DNA from: Dioscorea cayenensis subsp. rotundata
Taxonomy: Eukaryota > Streptophyta > Magnoliopsida > Dioscoreales > Dioscoreaceae
Assembly: GCF_009730915.1 (NCBI RefSeq)
Contig: NC_052481.1
Span: 124,001 to 188,000, forward strand
DNA: 64,000 nt
Direction: 5' to 3'
The position numbers and the translations under genes are program-made. Positions 13,055 to 24,329 of the stretch are shown here, piece by piece. Position 1 is the stretch's first letter. Each line of letters starts with the position of its first letter. Under the pieces are notes generated by a model. The model was not told the DNA's origin, made no database searches, and saw nothing but the letters and a program-made list of their open reading frames with translations.

Positions 13055-16000
13055 TCATAAATATAGCTGAAGATCAAGGCTCAACCTGGGAGTTGGAATA
13101 GCAACAAGAGGCTCAGCCTTCTTCAAAACAATCCCAAACTTCTCAGCAAGATCAAGCTTATAACCAGATGGAAGCTCCCAATCAAAACCATGCAATAAAG
13201 TAGCCAAAGCATAGCCAACCATCCTCTCAGCCATGGAAATCCCAGCACAAATCCTTCTCCCAGAACCAAAAGGCAAGTAACTAAAATCATTCCCACTGTA
13301 ATCCCACTTACCCTTATCCAAACCCAAGAACCTCTCTGGATTTAACTCCAATGGATTTTCCCAAAGACAAGGGTCCCTATGAATAGCCCAAACATTGACA
13401 AAGACTCTGCTACCTTGAGGTACATAGAAGCCAGCAATGGTGGAGGGTGAGCTGGGGCAGTGAGGGATAAGGAGTGGAAGTGCTGGGTGAAGACGTAGTA
13501 CTTCTTTGATTATTGCTCCTAAGTAAGGTAGTTTAGAGATGTGGGACTCTTCAACAATGGTGTCCTTGCCTACCACTTTGTCAAGCTCTTCTTGTGCTCT
13601 TCTCATGATCTCTGGCTTCTTCATCATCTCCGCCATTGCCCATTCTACTGTGTTTGATGCTGTTTCCGTTCCACCCACCACCATATCCTGTTCATAAAAC
13701 ACACATCTTGTCTGATAATATAATATAAATATATATATATATATATATAGAAAGAGAGAGAGACTATATAGTGCATGCATGTAAGTTGGAGCAAGAGGAT
13801 CGGATTACTCACAGCTAGAGTTGCAAACTGGGCCGTGTCTGGCCTAACACGGACAGCTACCCAGACCAGGCTGGCACGGCACATATCTCTGGGCCGTGCC
13901 AGGCCACAGGTTGGTGGCCCGCGGGACGGCACGGCCCGCGGCCCGCCTGGGCTGGCTCAAGCACGCGGGCCAGCCCAACACGGCCCGCCACTAGCCGTTG
14001 CGGGCCAGCCTGGCACGGCCCACCATTTTTTTTTATTATTTATTTCTCCAACTATTTAAGTACAAGAAAATGACATTTATAACCCCTCTAAGTTCTAACA
14101 ACTATAAAACGGCTAGTTTTTAAGGCTATTTTAGACTTTGAAATATAATTAATTTTTTACCCCTTTTAACAACAATAAACGGCTAGTTTACAAGGGTATT
14201 TTGGAAATTAGAAAAATTTAAAAAACCTATATCTATTTGTAATTTATTTTTAATTTATCTCTATTTTTTCTATGTAATTTTCTATTCATGTAAATTTAAA
14301 TTTTTTTGCATATTTTTTAATTATTTTTTCTATAGTCTTTATGTGTTGTATATTTTTTACAATCAAGAAACTTATATTTTATGATATTTAGATTTTTTTT
14401 TAAAAAATTTCCTTAATTTTTAGTATTTTTTAAGTATTTTTTTTACAATTTTTACAATATTTTTAAAGAATTTACAAATTTTATATTTTAAATTAATTTT
14501 TTAAAAAAAAAGAGCCGCACTACCCAGCTGGCCTGGGCCGACCCCCTTGTACGGTGGGCCGTGCTGGGCCGGGTCGACCCATCTTGCACCTCTACTTATA
14601 GCCTCAGACGACCGATGGGATGTTTGTCCCTAACATGTTTGGTTCTTCAACTAGTCAAATTCCTGACTTTTTACAGTTTATATTGTGAAAAAAAAAAATT
14701 ATTTTATAGAAGTTAAAATTAGAGTTTAGATTGATGAATGCTCACATAAAAGGGACATCCATAGAATCTTTATTAGATTGAAATCCAACGGCTAACATTG
14801 GTGAACAATAAATGCTATACTAATATATATATACAGTAATTACTGTTTAAAATAGTATAATAAAGAGTAATACTATTCATCAATGTCGGTTATTGGATCG
14901 TGATCCAACGACTGATAATTATATGTCCATAGATTTTTTTTATCTATATATGGGTGTCTATAGAGGATGTAAATTCATATATATATATAGAGAGAGGACA
15001 TCCATAGATAAAAAATTTATAAATGTCCAATTATCAGCCGTTGGATGATGATCCAACAGTTGACATTGATGAACAATATTAATGTTTATTATACTATTCT
15101 AAATAATAATTACTGTGATGATTACTGTTTATCAATGTTAGTCATTGGATTCAGATCCAAAACCTGATAATAGACATTCATAAATTTTTTATCCATGAAC
15201 TTCCGTAGATGAATCTAAATCCAAAAGTTAATGATGAATATTTATAGATTTTAAATCTATAAACCTCCGCATCGAAATGATCCTCCTTTGTGTGTGTGTG
15301 TGTGTATAAACATTCATGGTGCACAAAACTTTTCTAGGGTTTTTTTAATTAGAGTGGGTGCATGTGAGTGTGCATGAGAGAGAGGAAAAGAGAGAGAGAG
15401 AGAGAGAGAGCTAACCATGAGAAGAGCTTTGACATGAGTCATGGTGAAAGGAGTAGTACTACTCTTAGCATCATCAGCTGCCCTCCTTCTCCAACCTCAA
15501 CATGAAATCCAAGAAATCCTTGTCTCCTCCTCCTTCTTGATCTCCTTCCTTCTTCTTCTGATCTATAATCCTCTTGAATATTCCATCAAATCTTTGCAAA
15601 TACTTCTTCATCTTCCTCTCAATCCCTTGCAAATCCATCCATCTTAATCTCTGAAAGAAATCCGATAAATTTGGTTGCCCTAAAAGCTCAGTGATCTCCG
15701 ACACCACCTCCCTGAACTCCTTTCCGACGGCGCTCCTCCCTTCCTCCCCTTCCACAGTCCCTCCCCACAGTGTGCTTGTTATCACGTTCATCACCGTCAA
15801 GAACATCTGAGCTCCGACATCCACCGCCTTGCCGGAACTATTCTTGAGATCCACCACCATCGCCCGCATCTCTCGCCGGCGGAGCTTATAGACGCCGTCG
15901 AGGCTAGCCTTGCTGAGCATCTCACGCACGCACACCTTCCGGAGCATCCGCCACGTTGGGCCGTTTGGTGACCAGGCGATGTCTGACGCGCCGTAAGCGA

Positions 16001-16322
16001 TGACGTGCGCCACCGCCGGCACGTCGCGGTTTGCGAAGATCGCGTCGTTGTCTTGGAGCACCTCCTTGGCGATCGCCGGTGAGGAGATGACGATGCCGAG
16101 CTTGGTTCCGAGCTTGATGCTGAACATAGGGCCGTAGGTCTTGGCTAACGAGGCGAAGTAGGTGTGGAGATCGGGGTCGAGGGAGAAGAGGCTGCCGACG
16201 AGGGGGAAGCCTGTTGGTCCCGGAGGTAAGGGAGATGATCGCCGGCGCCATCGCCGGGAAACGACGGTGAAGAAGCAGAGCAGTGAGAGGAGGGTGATGA
16301 TGGAGTAGAGGATAAGATCCAT
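13055..16322 (-). CDS. CYP706-like cytochrome P450, 2 exons, with one frameshift
   Basis: Exons are 16322-15416 and 13687-13055, joined by a 1728-base phase-0 intron (CTCATG|GTTAGC, GAACAG|GATATG). The start has an ideal context (CACCATGG). The N-terminus is a membrane anchor (residues 2-20) followed by the proline hinge PLPPGPTGFPLVG. In exon 2 are the I-helix GGTETAS, ExxR (KEVLR, 364-367), PERF and the heme loop FGSGRRICAG with the ligand near Cys449. Sequence around SNGPTWRMLRKVCVREML and TMTHVKALLM is typical of the CYP706 family (ER-bound mono-oxygenases, several acting on terpenes or phenolics). One extra base in the CCC run 15481-15483 (GGG in sense) shifts the frame 66 bases before the end of exon 1, and a stop then follows. 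Removing one base gives 512 residues, the normal length. It is therefore a very recent pseudogene or a sequencing error. Substrate unknown. Confidence 0.88.
13808..14602. mobile_element. Non-autonomous hAT transposon (MITE) in the P450 intron
   Basis: The element spans 13816-14594 (779 bp). Its ends are imperfect inverted repeats: the left begins TAGAGTTGCAAACTGGGCCG and the right, read inward on the other strand, begins TAGAGGTGCAAGATGGGTCG. Both subterminal zones are packed with GGGCC/GGCCC motifs while the middle is AT-rich and noncoding. It is flanked by 8-bp direct repeats, CTCACAGC at 13808-13815 and CTTATAGC at 14595-14602. These differ only by two C/T transitions, as expected for decay of methylated cytosines. 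An 8-bp duplication and TAGAG-type ends are features of plant hAT elements. Confidence 0.85.
14740..15260. repeat. Palindromic repeat cluster in the P450 intron
   Basis: Four related segments of about 75-100 bases lie at ~14751-14823, 14866-14990, 14995-15085 and 15118-15215. Each contains a core like GATCCAACGACTGATAATT or its complement, with TCAATGT and CATCCATAGAT nearby. Neighbouring segments are in opposite orientation, so RNA from this region could fold into long hairpins. It looks like one or two nested fold-back MITEs of unknown family. Confidence 0.6.
15287..15410. repeat. GT and AG microsatellites next to the P450 splice donor
   Basis: A (GT)n run at about 15287-15304 is followed by an (AG)n run at 15388-15410 that ends 5 bases from the exon 1 donor. 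On the coding strand this is a CT run directly behind the donor. Length changes here would be easy and could affect splicing. Confidence 0.8.
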
Positions 16323-16349
16323 GGTGATTTCTTGGTGCCCAAGACTCAC

Positions 16350-16675
16350 TCGCGTATTTAATGGTTTTTTTAATTCAATTAATGGACGGTGAGGATTTCT
16401 TTGATCTTGAGATATTCGAGATGCTTGGTTTTGTCTGATTTAATTCTTTGTACTGTTGTAGCCTTGTAGGTGATGACTTCGTTGTTTTTGTTTGATTTAT
16501 AAATGTGTGTATATATATCGAGATTAATTAATGTGAGAATGATATATTTCATGGAAATAAATATAATAATTATATATATATATATATTTGTTTATTTATT
16601 CATGAGAGTTGGAGGTGCTGAATTAATAGTCCTGAATTAAAAAATTAATATTCCAGGTTTAGTTTTGGTGTTATC
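16350..16675. other. Upstream region of the P450 gene
   Basis: This is the 5' flank of the minus-strand P450 gene. A TTAAATA box on the minus strand at 16360-16354 is too close to the ATG at 16322 to be convincing as its TATA box. A TA microsatellite lies near 16574-16589. Nothing else is recognised. Confidence 0.4.
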
Positions 16676-17242
16676 ATCTAGGTAGTTAAAACCGGACCGA
16701 CTCATTAAACCGAATAAAAATAAAATTCAAGGGTCAAGAGGTTCGATCGTGGTTGAAACTGGATTGAACTAAAATTTTAAAAATAAAAAAATATATAATA
16801 TAATATATTAAATAATAATTTAAATTTTAAATTAAATACATAAAATATATGTAACAAAACCAATCTCACAACATTTATCTCATATTTAAAATTAAAGACT
16901 TAAAATTCATGAATATTAAATCAAATAAATTTCATAAAATGATTCGAACATTAAAATTAAAAGCACAAGGCAAAAAAACAAAGTTTTACTTTTTGGCTTT
17001 AAATTTTGGCTTTTAATTTTAATTAAAAAATAAAAAATAAAATAAAAACAGGTGGTTCAACATGTGAACCAGGCCCGGTTCATCCGGTTCACGGTTCAAT
17101 CGCACTGTTCACACTATTTAACACTGGTTTTTAGCTGGACCGATTGTTTGGGTGAAAACCGGACCGTCTATATGACCGGGTATTATTCAACCCGGTCGAA
17201 CCGTCCAGTTTAACACGGGTTCGACTACATAGGTCACCATCT
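16668..17242. mobile_element. MITE-like element with CCGG-rich ends
   Basis: The left end reads AGGTAGTTAAAACCGGACCG at ~16679. The right end, read inward on the opposite strand from ~17231, reads CCTATGTAGTCGAACCCG. The interior is AT-rich and the ends are full of CCGGTTC and GAACCGG motifs. The flanks TTATCATCT and TCACCATCT look like a 9-bp target duplication differing by two C/T transitions, which would fit a Mutator-type element. Exact ends are uncertain by a few bases. Confidence 0.5.
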
Positions 17243-17403
17243 CCTTTATACTTATAAAATAGTTTTGCTTAAATTTTTAACTCTCAAATTATAAAAAAAT
17301 ATTTAATAAGTTAAATTATAAGAGTATTTAGTTAAATTATTTTTAATAAAAATTTATTTCTAATTAATATTTCACGATGCTCCTTTGAACATCTGTAGTT
17401 ATT

Positions 17404-17650
17404 TACTCCCTCCGTTTCTTTTTATTTGTCGTGATTAACCGCATAGCAATAAATTTAGTTATTTCACAAACTTTTATAAAAAGTTTGTTATCTTTTCAAA
17501 ATTACCCCTAATTTATATTTTCATATTTCTCTCTCATATTTAATTTCAAGAAAAGAAATGAATAAGGTGTTAGGGCTAATTTTAGAAAAAAAATAAATGC
17601 TTTCTAAATATTAGAAAATGAAAGACGGATAAAAAGGAACGGAGGGAGTA
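17404..17650. mobile_element. Stowaway MITE (Tc1/mariner type), copy 1
   Basis: The element is 17406-17648, with TA on both sides as expected for a Tc1/mariner target duplication. Its ends are CTCCCTCCGTTTCTTTTTAT and its inverted counterpart ATAAAAAGGAACGGAGGGAG, the signature Stowaway termini. It has no coding capacity. Confidence 0.92.
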
Positions 17651-17683
17651 ATGTTTGGATTTCATCGTAGGTTTCTAATTTTA

Positions 17684-17970
17684 TACTCCTTCCGTTCCTT
17701 TTTATCTGTCGTGAATAACCGAATCTCACATACAATAAAAGTTGATTATTTTACATAATTTAATAAAAAAATTAATTATCTTTCTCAAAATTAACCCATA
17801 ATTTATATTTTCACAATTTTTTCTCATATTAAATTTCAAGAAGAGAATTGAAATTGAGTGTTAGGATAATTTTGGAAGAAAAAAATAATAAATCTTTCTT
17901 GATGTTTAAAAAACGATGATAAAAAAAGGACATTTGATATATGCATGATAAAAAAAGAACGGAGGGAATA
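17684..17970. mobile_element. Stowaway MITE, copy 2
   Basis: A second element at 17686-17968 begins CTCCTTCCGTTCCTTTTTAT and ends AAAAAAGAACGGAGGGAA, again between TA dinucleotides. It lies only 35 bases from copy 1 in the same orientation and shares its subterminal sequence (TGTCGTGA, AACCG). Two starts of a third, truncated relative (ACTTGTCACATT) follow at 17975-18040. Confidence 0.9.
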
Positions 17971-18040
17971 TTTTCTCTGTTTTTTTTACTTGTCACATTT
18001 TGGAGCTCCTCTATGTTTTTTTTAACTTGTCACATTAAAA

Positions 18041-19003
18041 AATTTATGCAACATTAAATAATTTTTTTCAAATTACTTTTTTAATGTACTTGCATGATTT
18101 TTCAATAAATCATAATCAACTAAACATTAAATTATTTATTCTACTACTGGAGTTTTAAATAATGATAATTTTTAAAAATAATTAAATTTTTTTATAAAAT
18201 ATAGATAATTAATTAATTTTTAATTAATTTTTGTTAAGAAAAGTATGTTATTTTCATTTATTAGTATCAAGACAATGTCATAAGATTTTCTTATAATGTA
18301 GCTGTCATACTACATTAGTACTTCTGATCTTACTGTATGTCCTTCGTATCACAAGATGACAATGAAATCTAAATTTTATTATTATTTTTTTACAAATTAA
18401 CTACAAATATCTTTTTATTTTTTATTTTATTAAACTTAAAAGGTTTCAAACACGAATTCTCTTAAATACAAATAAAATAAAAAAACACCAAGCTATGTCT
18501 TGATTAACATTACTTTTTACTCAAGTTATTGGTTTCACAGTATTATTTTGACTTTACAGTGGGTTCTGCATTCAGGCTCTGCAAATTTACAGAAAACACC
18601 TTTATTTTTGCAAAATTTATTTATTTATTTATTTATTTGTGTTTTAACCCTATAATCCCATTTTTTTTTACCCACTGGACCCAAACTTTTGTTCTTTAAC
18701 TTTTTATAAAATTTCATAATTTATGCAAATAAATCCCAAACTCTTCTCTTTTCCGCATATTTATAAATTTTACAAATAAAACAAGAAATTTCACAATTTT
18801 TTTCATCAATTTTGCAAACAAATTCAAACTTCCCACGTTTTCTACCAATTTAACAACTGAATCCTCAAGCAAAAGCAAAATAAAATAAAATAAAAAAAAT
18901 CCAAAATTTCCTTTCTTTATACATTCATCATTTCACTTTATTTATTTATTTATTTATTTATGTTTACAATCAACCTTTGACATTCATATATAATATATAT
19001 CTT

Positions 19004-19035
<32 letters not shown>

Positions 19036-20390
19036 TGGCAGAGTGGAGTTGCAAGTTGCTTAGATATTAGACAAAAAGACAACATTGAGAATGACACACC
19101 CCAACTACAAGGCCATTTTACAAAGTCATTATGGGCCCCACACCCTTAGTCCAGTCCAGCTAAATAATTAAATGTGTTTTGACATTCACCTTACTCTTGA
19201 TATTGAAATGTCTAACTGTTTTAAGTGTTGCCAATGCTAAAACCATTCTAATATAACAAACCAAAGAAATATTAGATAGCTTATTATTGTCTTCAAATTC
19301 AACCTTTTTTGCATCAATCCACAAATCAAAGTTTTATTAATGAGTTCTAGCATCTCATTTGATTTTGATTGCCAAAAATATTAAAACAGTTTTAAATTTT
19401 TCCTTCGCATCTCTTTTCAAAACATGAGCCTCACGTTTAAAGAATTCTACTCCTCATCTATGACATATAATGATCAAAATTTTAATGAAGAAAATGACGA
19501 AGATAAGCCTACAACCTCTTGGCCCATTAATATTGGATCCCCGCGTAGATTATTATGTTTTATTAAGCAAGCGAATTCAAATTTCAACTTACACAAAATG
19601 AAAGTACATATGTGTAAAAATATTAACTCCACATCAAGTGTTGTTTTTATTAAAATAAACAAGTTCAAACCTCAACTCATGCAGAATGAGAGCATATATG
19701 TGTTAAGATATTAATTCTACATTTGTGCTATTGACACATAACTTATCACATTTGGTCAAAAATAAAAAATAAAAAATAAAAAAAATAAAAAAATAATTAT
19801 ATATATACACACATAATATTAATCTTACTTAATAGTCCCTCGAAACCTCTCCAAATGCCATTTGGACCTTGAAGATTGGTTAAAACAAAATAGTAAATAA
19901 CTTAATAGTCCCTTAAACCCTCTCCAACCAGCATTTGGTCATTGGGGTTTGGTTTTTTAAACCCTAATTTCCTAGCAGCGGTGGAAGGAAATGGTGCGCT
20001 TTCATGGTGGAAGGGAAGAGCGTGTAGCGGAGAGTGAGCATGAGAGCTAGTTTGGATTTAAAGTGTATATGCAGATTGCTTTCACCCAAAAAGAAAAAAA
20101 CAACGGTTTTTAATTTAAAAACTTATTTATTTAATAAAATAAGCATTTCATATATACACAAACACACACATATCAACTTAGAAGGATGCTAAAGCGGAGG
20201 GATCAGTATCACTGTAACAAGCAAATAAATCGGAAAATTTTAGAAAATTTCAAAGATTCAAGTGGAGATCAGGGCATGATCAATATAACAAATGAAAATA
20301 TATGATGAAAGCTGAACTGATTTAGCACAAAATATACAGAAGAAAAAGGAATAATATATATATATATATATGTGCAACTCTCTTTAAGGT
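18041..20390. other. AT-rich intergenic DNA, no gene seen
   Basis: This stretch holds microsatellites ((ATTT)n near 18614-18640 and 18944-18960, (TA)n at 19007-19033) and a small duplicated phrase at 19833-19950 built on TTAATAGTCCCT and CATTTGG. Open frames such as 19424-19714 are short, low-complexity and without homology that I recognise. Confidence 0.55.
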
Positions 20391-20394
20391 TTTA

Positions 20395-20530
20395 CCTTCA
20401 GGGTGTGGTGGCCACTGCCACAAATCTTCCAACTCGCATTCCCAGCAAATCACATGCTCCACTTGAAGAATTCAGTTTCTTCAACATGGTAATGAGCACA
20501 GAATTAGCTGGTGACAGTGTAAGTGATCAA
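20395..20530 (-). other. Possible spliced 3' UTR exon of the BED-finger gene
   Basis: Between an AG at about 20513 (ACTGTCACCAG) and a GT at about 20397 (CCTGAAG|GTAAAACC) the minus strand has a balanced, exon-like composition unlike its AT-rich surroundings. It lies 60 bases beyond the stop codon at 20592 and would be noncoding. Evidence is consensus sites and composition only. Confidence 0.25.
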
Positions 20531-20591
20531 TAATATGATATAAGAGACAAATAACGAGTTCGTTTACCTTATACATACATGTTTCTCAAGT

Positions 20592-22722
20592 TTATTGACT
20601 AGCTTTACACTCGAAAGGTAAGTTGTCCAACCAGGTATCATCCAACATAAGGGATGAAGCTTCAGACTCTGTAGGCCACTCGGAACAAACATCTACTTCA
20701 TCAAAGTTAATGGGTTTGTTCTTCTTTTCCAAGTTCTGACTGATAGACTGTAGTCGGAGATTGCAATGTACAAAGACTAAATCACTGAGTTTTTCTAGTT
20801 CTAACTTGTTGCATTTCTTTGAATGAAGATGATCAAACATGTTCCAATTCCATTTGGACCAATATGAACTGCAAGGTTGGCTAAGAATCCGCATGGCAGC
20901 CCTCTGCAACACGGGAACTTCATAACCGTAGGCCGCCCACCAGTCGCCTAGAAGAAATATGTAGAAAATGAGGAAACAGAAATAAGTTAGCTAGATGAAA
21001 AGATCAAGAGCCGCGATAAAATAGAATTAGACCAGCTATTAGATTGGACAAGTACCGGGTGCATTCAATGTCCGTCCCATGATGGCGAATTCACTCCCGA
21101 GGGCACCCTGTGCATTTAAATACAATGGCTGCTCTTTTGTGAGTTCTACCCTCTCTTTCTCTTCAGGAAACATTTTCCACATGGCTGCATGGAAACCATT
21201 TCTCATACTCGCATCGAACTTGAAGTTTGGGTTATAGAAAATAGAGGGGTTTAAGAATGCTGCGGCAGTGTGTAAATGTGAATGATGTTGCATGTTCCAC
21301 CTCCTCTCAATAATTTCCGAAACAGGCAGATACTTCTCTCCACAGCCCTTGTAGAACATCTTAATAGCCAGTTTTGCCCTTTCTACACCTTCATACACAT
21401 ATCCCATAGCCGGCATGTCACCATCAACAATCCTCAAAAGTTTTATGAGGGGCTCTGACACACCAACAACTTCACGGGCGGATCTCCAAAATCTTTCTGA
21501 AAACAACAATGACCTGATCTGTTGCGCATCAGACCTTCGGCTATAGATAGATGACAACCAATCCGCATGAGAAAACATGTGCTTTAAGTTGTCTTCTTGA
21601 ACCACAATGGACCTCAAGGAAAGAAAATGAGTTACAAAACTATTGAGTTTAGGTCGCATCAATTCCATCCCTCCGTTAAATTTCCTCATCATATCCAACG
21701 CCCATGCATCACTGTAGATGAAATGCACTATGATCCCTGCCTCCGCCAGGACAGATTTAACCCATTCCTGCTTGTTGATATCTTCCAACATTTTCTCAAT
21801 ACAATAAGAAGCACATGGAGACCAAAATATCGAGGGGTACTTCTTTAATAGTAGCCCTCCCGCGCAAGCATAAGTCGTTGCGCTATCTGTTATGACTTGC
21901 ACAACATTCTCGACACCCACCTCCATAATAACTGAGTCAAGCAACTCAAATAAATAATAAGCATCATCTGAGTGAGATGACACGTCTACTGATTTCAAGA
22001 ACTGCGTCCCTTTTGGTGATGTGACAGAGAAAACTAAGATTGACTTCGACCTACCGTCTGACCAGCTGTCCAACAAAATAGTGCAGCCAGTCTCACGCCA
22101 ATCATCCTGCACCCTTTTATGAGTATCGTATATTTCCCCTTTCACTTTGTTCAAAAGATTTGATCTCAGTTGATCAAAATTTGGAGCCTTGTAACCTACC
22201 CCACACTCTGCTATTGCACTTACCATAGCTTGATAATGAATTGATTTGGAAGCACTAAAAGGAACGGAATTATGAAAGAAAAAAAGAGCGATCTTCTTGT
22301 CAGCATCATCATGCTTTTTTTCAGGGATCATCTACTGCATGTTGATTACTCGGTGATTGGCGGGGCAGTAATAAGGACGGACAAGAGCTTCCCTGCTGGT
22401 CACTCGATGCAGCATTATTAGCTGCAAAACCACCACTGGCGGATGAACTATTCTGTTTATCATTTTGTACTACATCCATCTTCGGTTTCTTGGCAGCTTT
22501 TTGCTTTTTGGGAGTGCTGAGTACAGAATGAATCATTTCCCTCACATCATCCGGCACTTCAGTGCATGGGATTATGTCCTTGTTCTTGATTTTAGCCAAA
22601 TGGAACTTCATTCTATAAACTCCTCCACTAAACTCACGGTGGCAATAGTTACATCTAACCTTCTGCCTCGTAGCATCAACCAAGACACAATGCTCCCAAC
22701 AAGCATCCCTTCCTCTGACCAT
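20592..22722 (-). CDS. Domesticated hAT-type BED zinc-finger protein (DUF659), one frameshift
   Basis: Coding exons are 22722-21056 and 20947-20592 (CACCCG|GTACTT, CTTCTAG|GCGAC). The N-terminus MVRGRDACWEHCVLV carries a BED finger with C24, C27 and H41. A low-complexity linker is followed by a DUF659/RNase-H-like transposase core (GCTILLDSWSDGRSKSILV, VVQVITDSATTYACAG, FWSPCASYCIEKMLEDI). Exon 2 gives the hAT C-terminal dimerisation region (DWWAAYGYEVPVLQRAAMRI). The protein closely follows a single-copy plant family kept under selection, so it is a domesticated transposase, probably a nuclear DNA-binding regulator. One extra base in the run 22324-22326 (CCC in sense) shifts the frame between AVDDP and EKKHDDADKK. 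Removing one base gives 673 residues, the family's usual length. Confidence 0.87.
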
Positions 22723-22726
22723 TATA

Positions 22727-24240
22727 CTGTATCCAATATCATAGTTAAATACTTGAAGATTTGACTTTTCAACATAAGATGAGGGAATGGCATTAAATTT
22801 GAAAAGGGTTTTAATGGATAAATAAATCTAGTAATAACTATTCACTAGGCTTAAGGTTGATATAAAAGTGATGTTTAAAGAAGAGGAGAAATCTCCACAT
22901 AGCTACAACAGAGGAAAACTGAGCTGGAAATGTAATTGAGATTAACTGCTTTGGCTGTGAACGCCAACAGTATGAACAATGAAGACAAATAGGACAAGTG
23001 AAAGACAATATGAAATTGCTCCCCCAAGCTTAGTTGCAAAACCTTACACTTTCCAATTTTTATCTTTTCAATTATCGTGAACACAAATGACAAGATACAA
23101 ACGATTGCTCATATATTCTGGATACAGGGCATTAATAAATAATTAGATGCAAATGTTTAAACAGCATACATGCACTAGTATGAGACTAACAACATGCAAA
23201 ATGAAAAACATACGCATGTAGCAAACACAATGTCGAGCATAATCATTTATTGTGGAAAAACTATCCAGGCCAGATACAAAACTCATATTATATGTTTATA
23301 CTGATCAGCAACAACAAACTAACTGTTAGTCCCAACTATTTGAGATCGGCAACCTGAATCATTCCCTTCCACATTGCTCTATCAAGAGCCAAAAGGCCAG
23401 ATAAACCAAGATCAAGCTATACAAGTGCACTTGTGTGAAAATCTTATTCTTTTGTGTCCTTTACAAAACTCTCACTATCCGCTTCTCTAACACAATCTAC
23501 TCATAATTTAGCTTCAAAATCTTCATTTATGTTATAATTAAATTGGCATTTGTCACTCATTATCTCTCTAATCAAAGACAACATACAAAAATGGTAACAA
23601 AATGGTTATCACTCCTCCATCATGTATTCTACCAAAAAAACTGATGATGTAATGAAACTAGTAACCTAAGTGAAAATCCAAAAAACAAGAAAACCTAATC
23701 AACTAGCAATAGCAAATGCAGCATAAATAGGAACAAAAATCATGACCAAAATTCATTGCAGAAGATCAAACAATAGTTACATATAATGAAACTAAAAATA
23801 AGAAATGCAGCTCAAATGCAAGCTCTGAAAAAAGCTATGATACATCAAAATTCATTGCAGAAGAAGTTAGCTCAATGGATTAACAGACAATGAATCAAGA
23901 AATATAGAGAAAATTAGCTAAAAAGAAGATAAATAGCAAAGAAAATTACAAGATAAACAGGATTTTTTTATCTCAGTTTTGGGCATTTGGCCTGGAAAAA
24001 CTCATTCTCTTTCTCTAGATCTAAAAGAGATTCATGGAGAAAAGGCGGGAAAGTATACCTGATTGGGAGGAGAAACGGCGATTAAATGACGGCGAGGAGA
24101 GCCGGGAATCGGAGCCGAGGAGAAGAGGAAAAACGAGGAAATCAAAAAACACGGCGATTAGATTAGGGCTACTCGGGGAACGGTTGGCGATGATTTTGGC
24201 TCCGCATAAGCAGCAGCCATTTTTGCAACAAAGCCCTTGT
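22727..24240 (-). promoter_or_regulatory. Noncoding first exon and 1.3-kb leader intron of the BED-finger gene
   Basis: On the minus strand a GC-richer stretch from about 24240 to 24059 (CTCCTCGGCTCCGATTCCC) ends in CAATCAG|GTATAC, a good donor. An acceptor TGGATACAG ends at 22727, four bases before the ATG. The intron would be 22727-24058 (1332 bases). Long leader introns often raise expression of plant housekeeping genes. The C- and T-rich exon is typical of a 5' UTR. Confidence 0.6.
23305..23400 (-). mobile_element. 3' end of a LINE in the BED-gene leader intron
   Basis: On the minus strand the text reads GCAATGTGGAAGGGAATGAT, then CAAATAGTTGGGACTAACAG and a short GTTTGTTGTTG tail. This is the usual 3' end of a common plant non-LTR retrotransposon family, the same family as the longer copy at 32.5-33.7 kb, whose end reads CTAAATAGTTGAGATTAACG. 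Only the last ~90 bases remain. Confidence 0.65.
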
Positions 24241-24329
24241 CTTTTTTTTATTTTTACTTTTTTTGTTAAGATGCCCCCTTGTTTACGGGACATATTGTTT
24301 TTTTTTTATTCTTGAAATATTTTTTTTTT

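Noticed and set aside
13775-14059. 94-codon Gly/Pro/Arg-rich open frame
   Set aside because: It lies in the GC-rich end of the hAT MITE inside the P450 intron; open only because GGGCC repeats lack stops.
15922-16342. Additional minus-strand frames over the P450 first exon
   Set aside because: Shadow frames caused by high GC; the P450 frame carries all recognisable motifs.
24021-24315. Small open frames on both strands near 24.0-24.3 kb
   Set aside because: Best explained as the noncoding first exon of the BED-finger gene; no recognisable protein.
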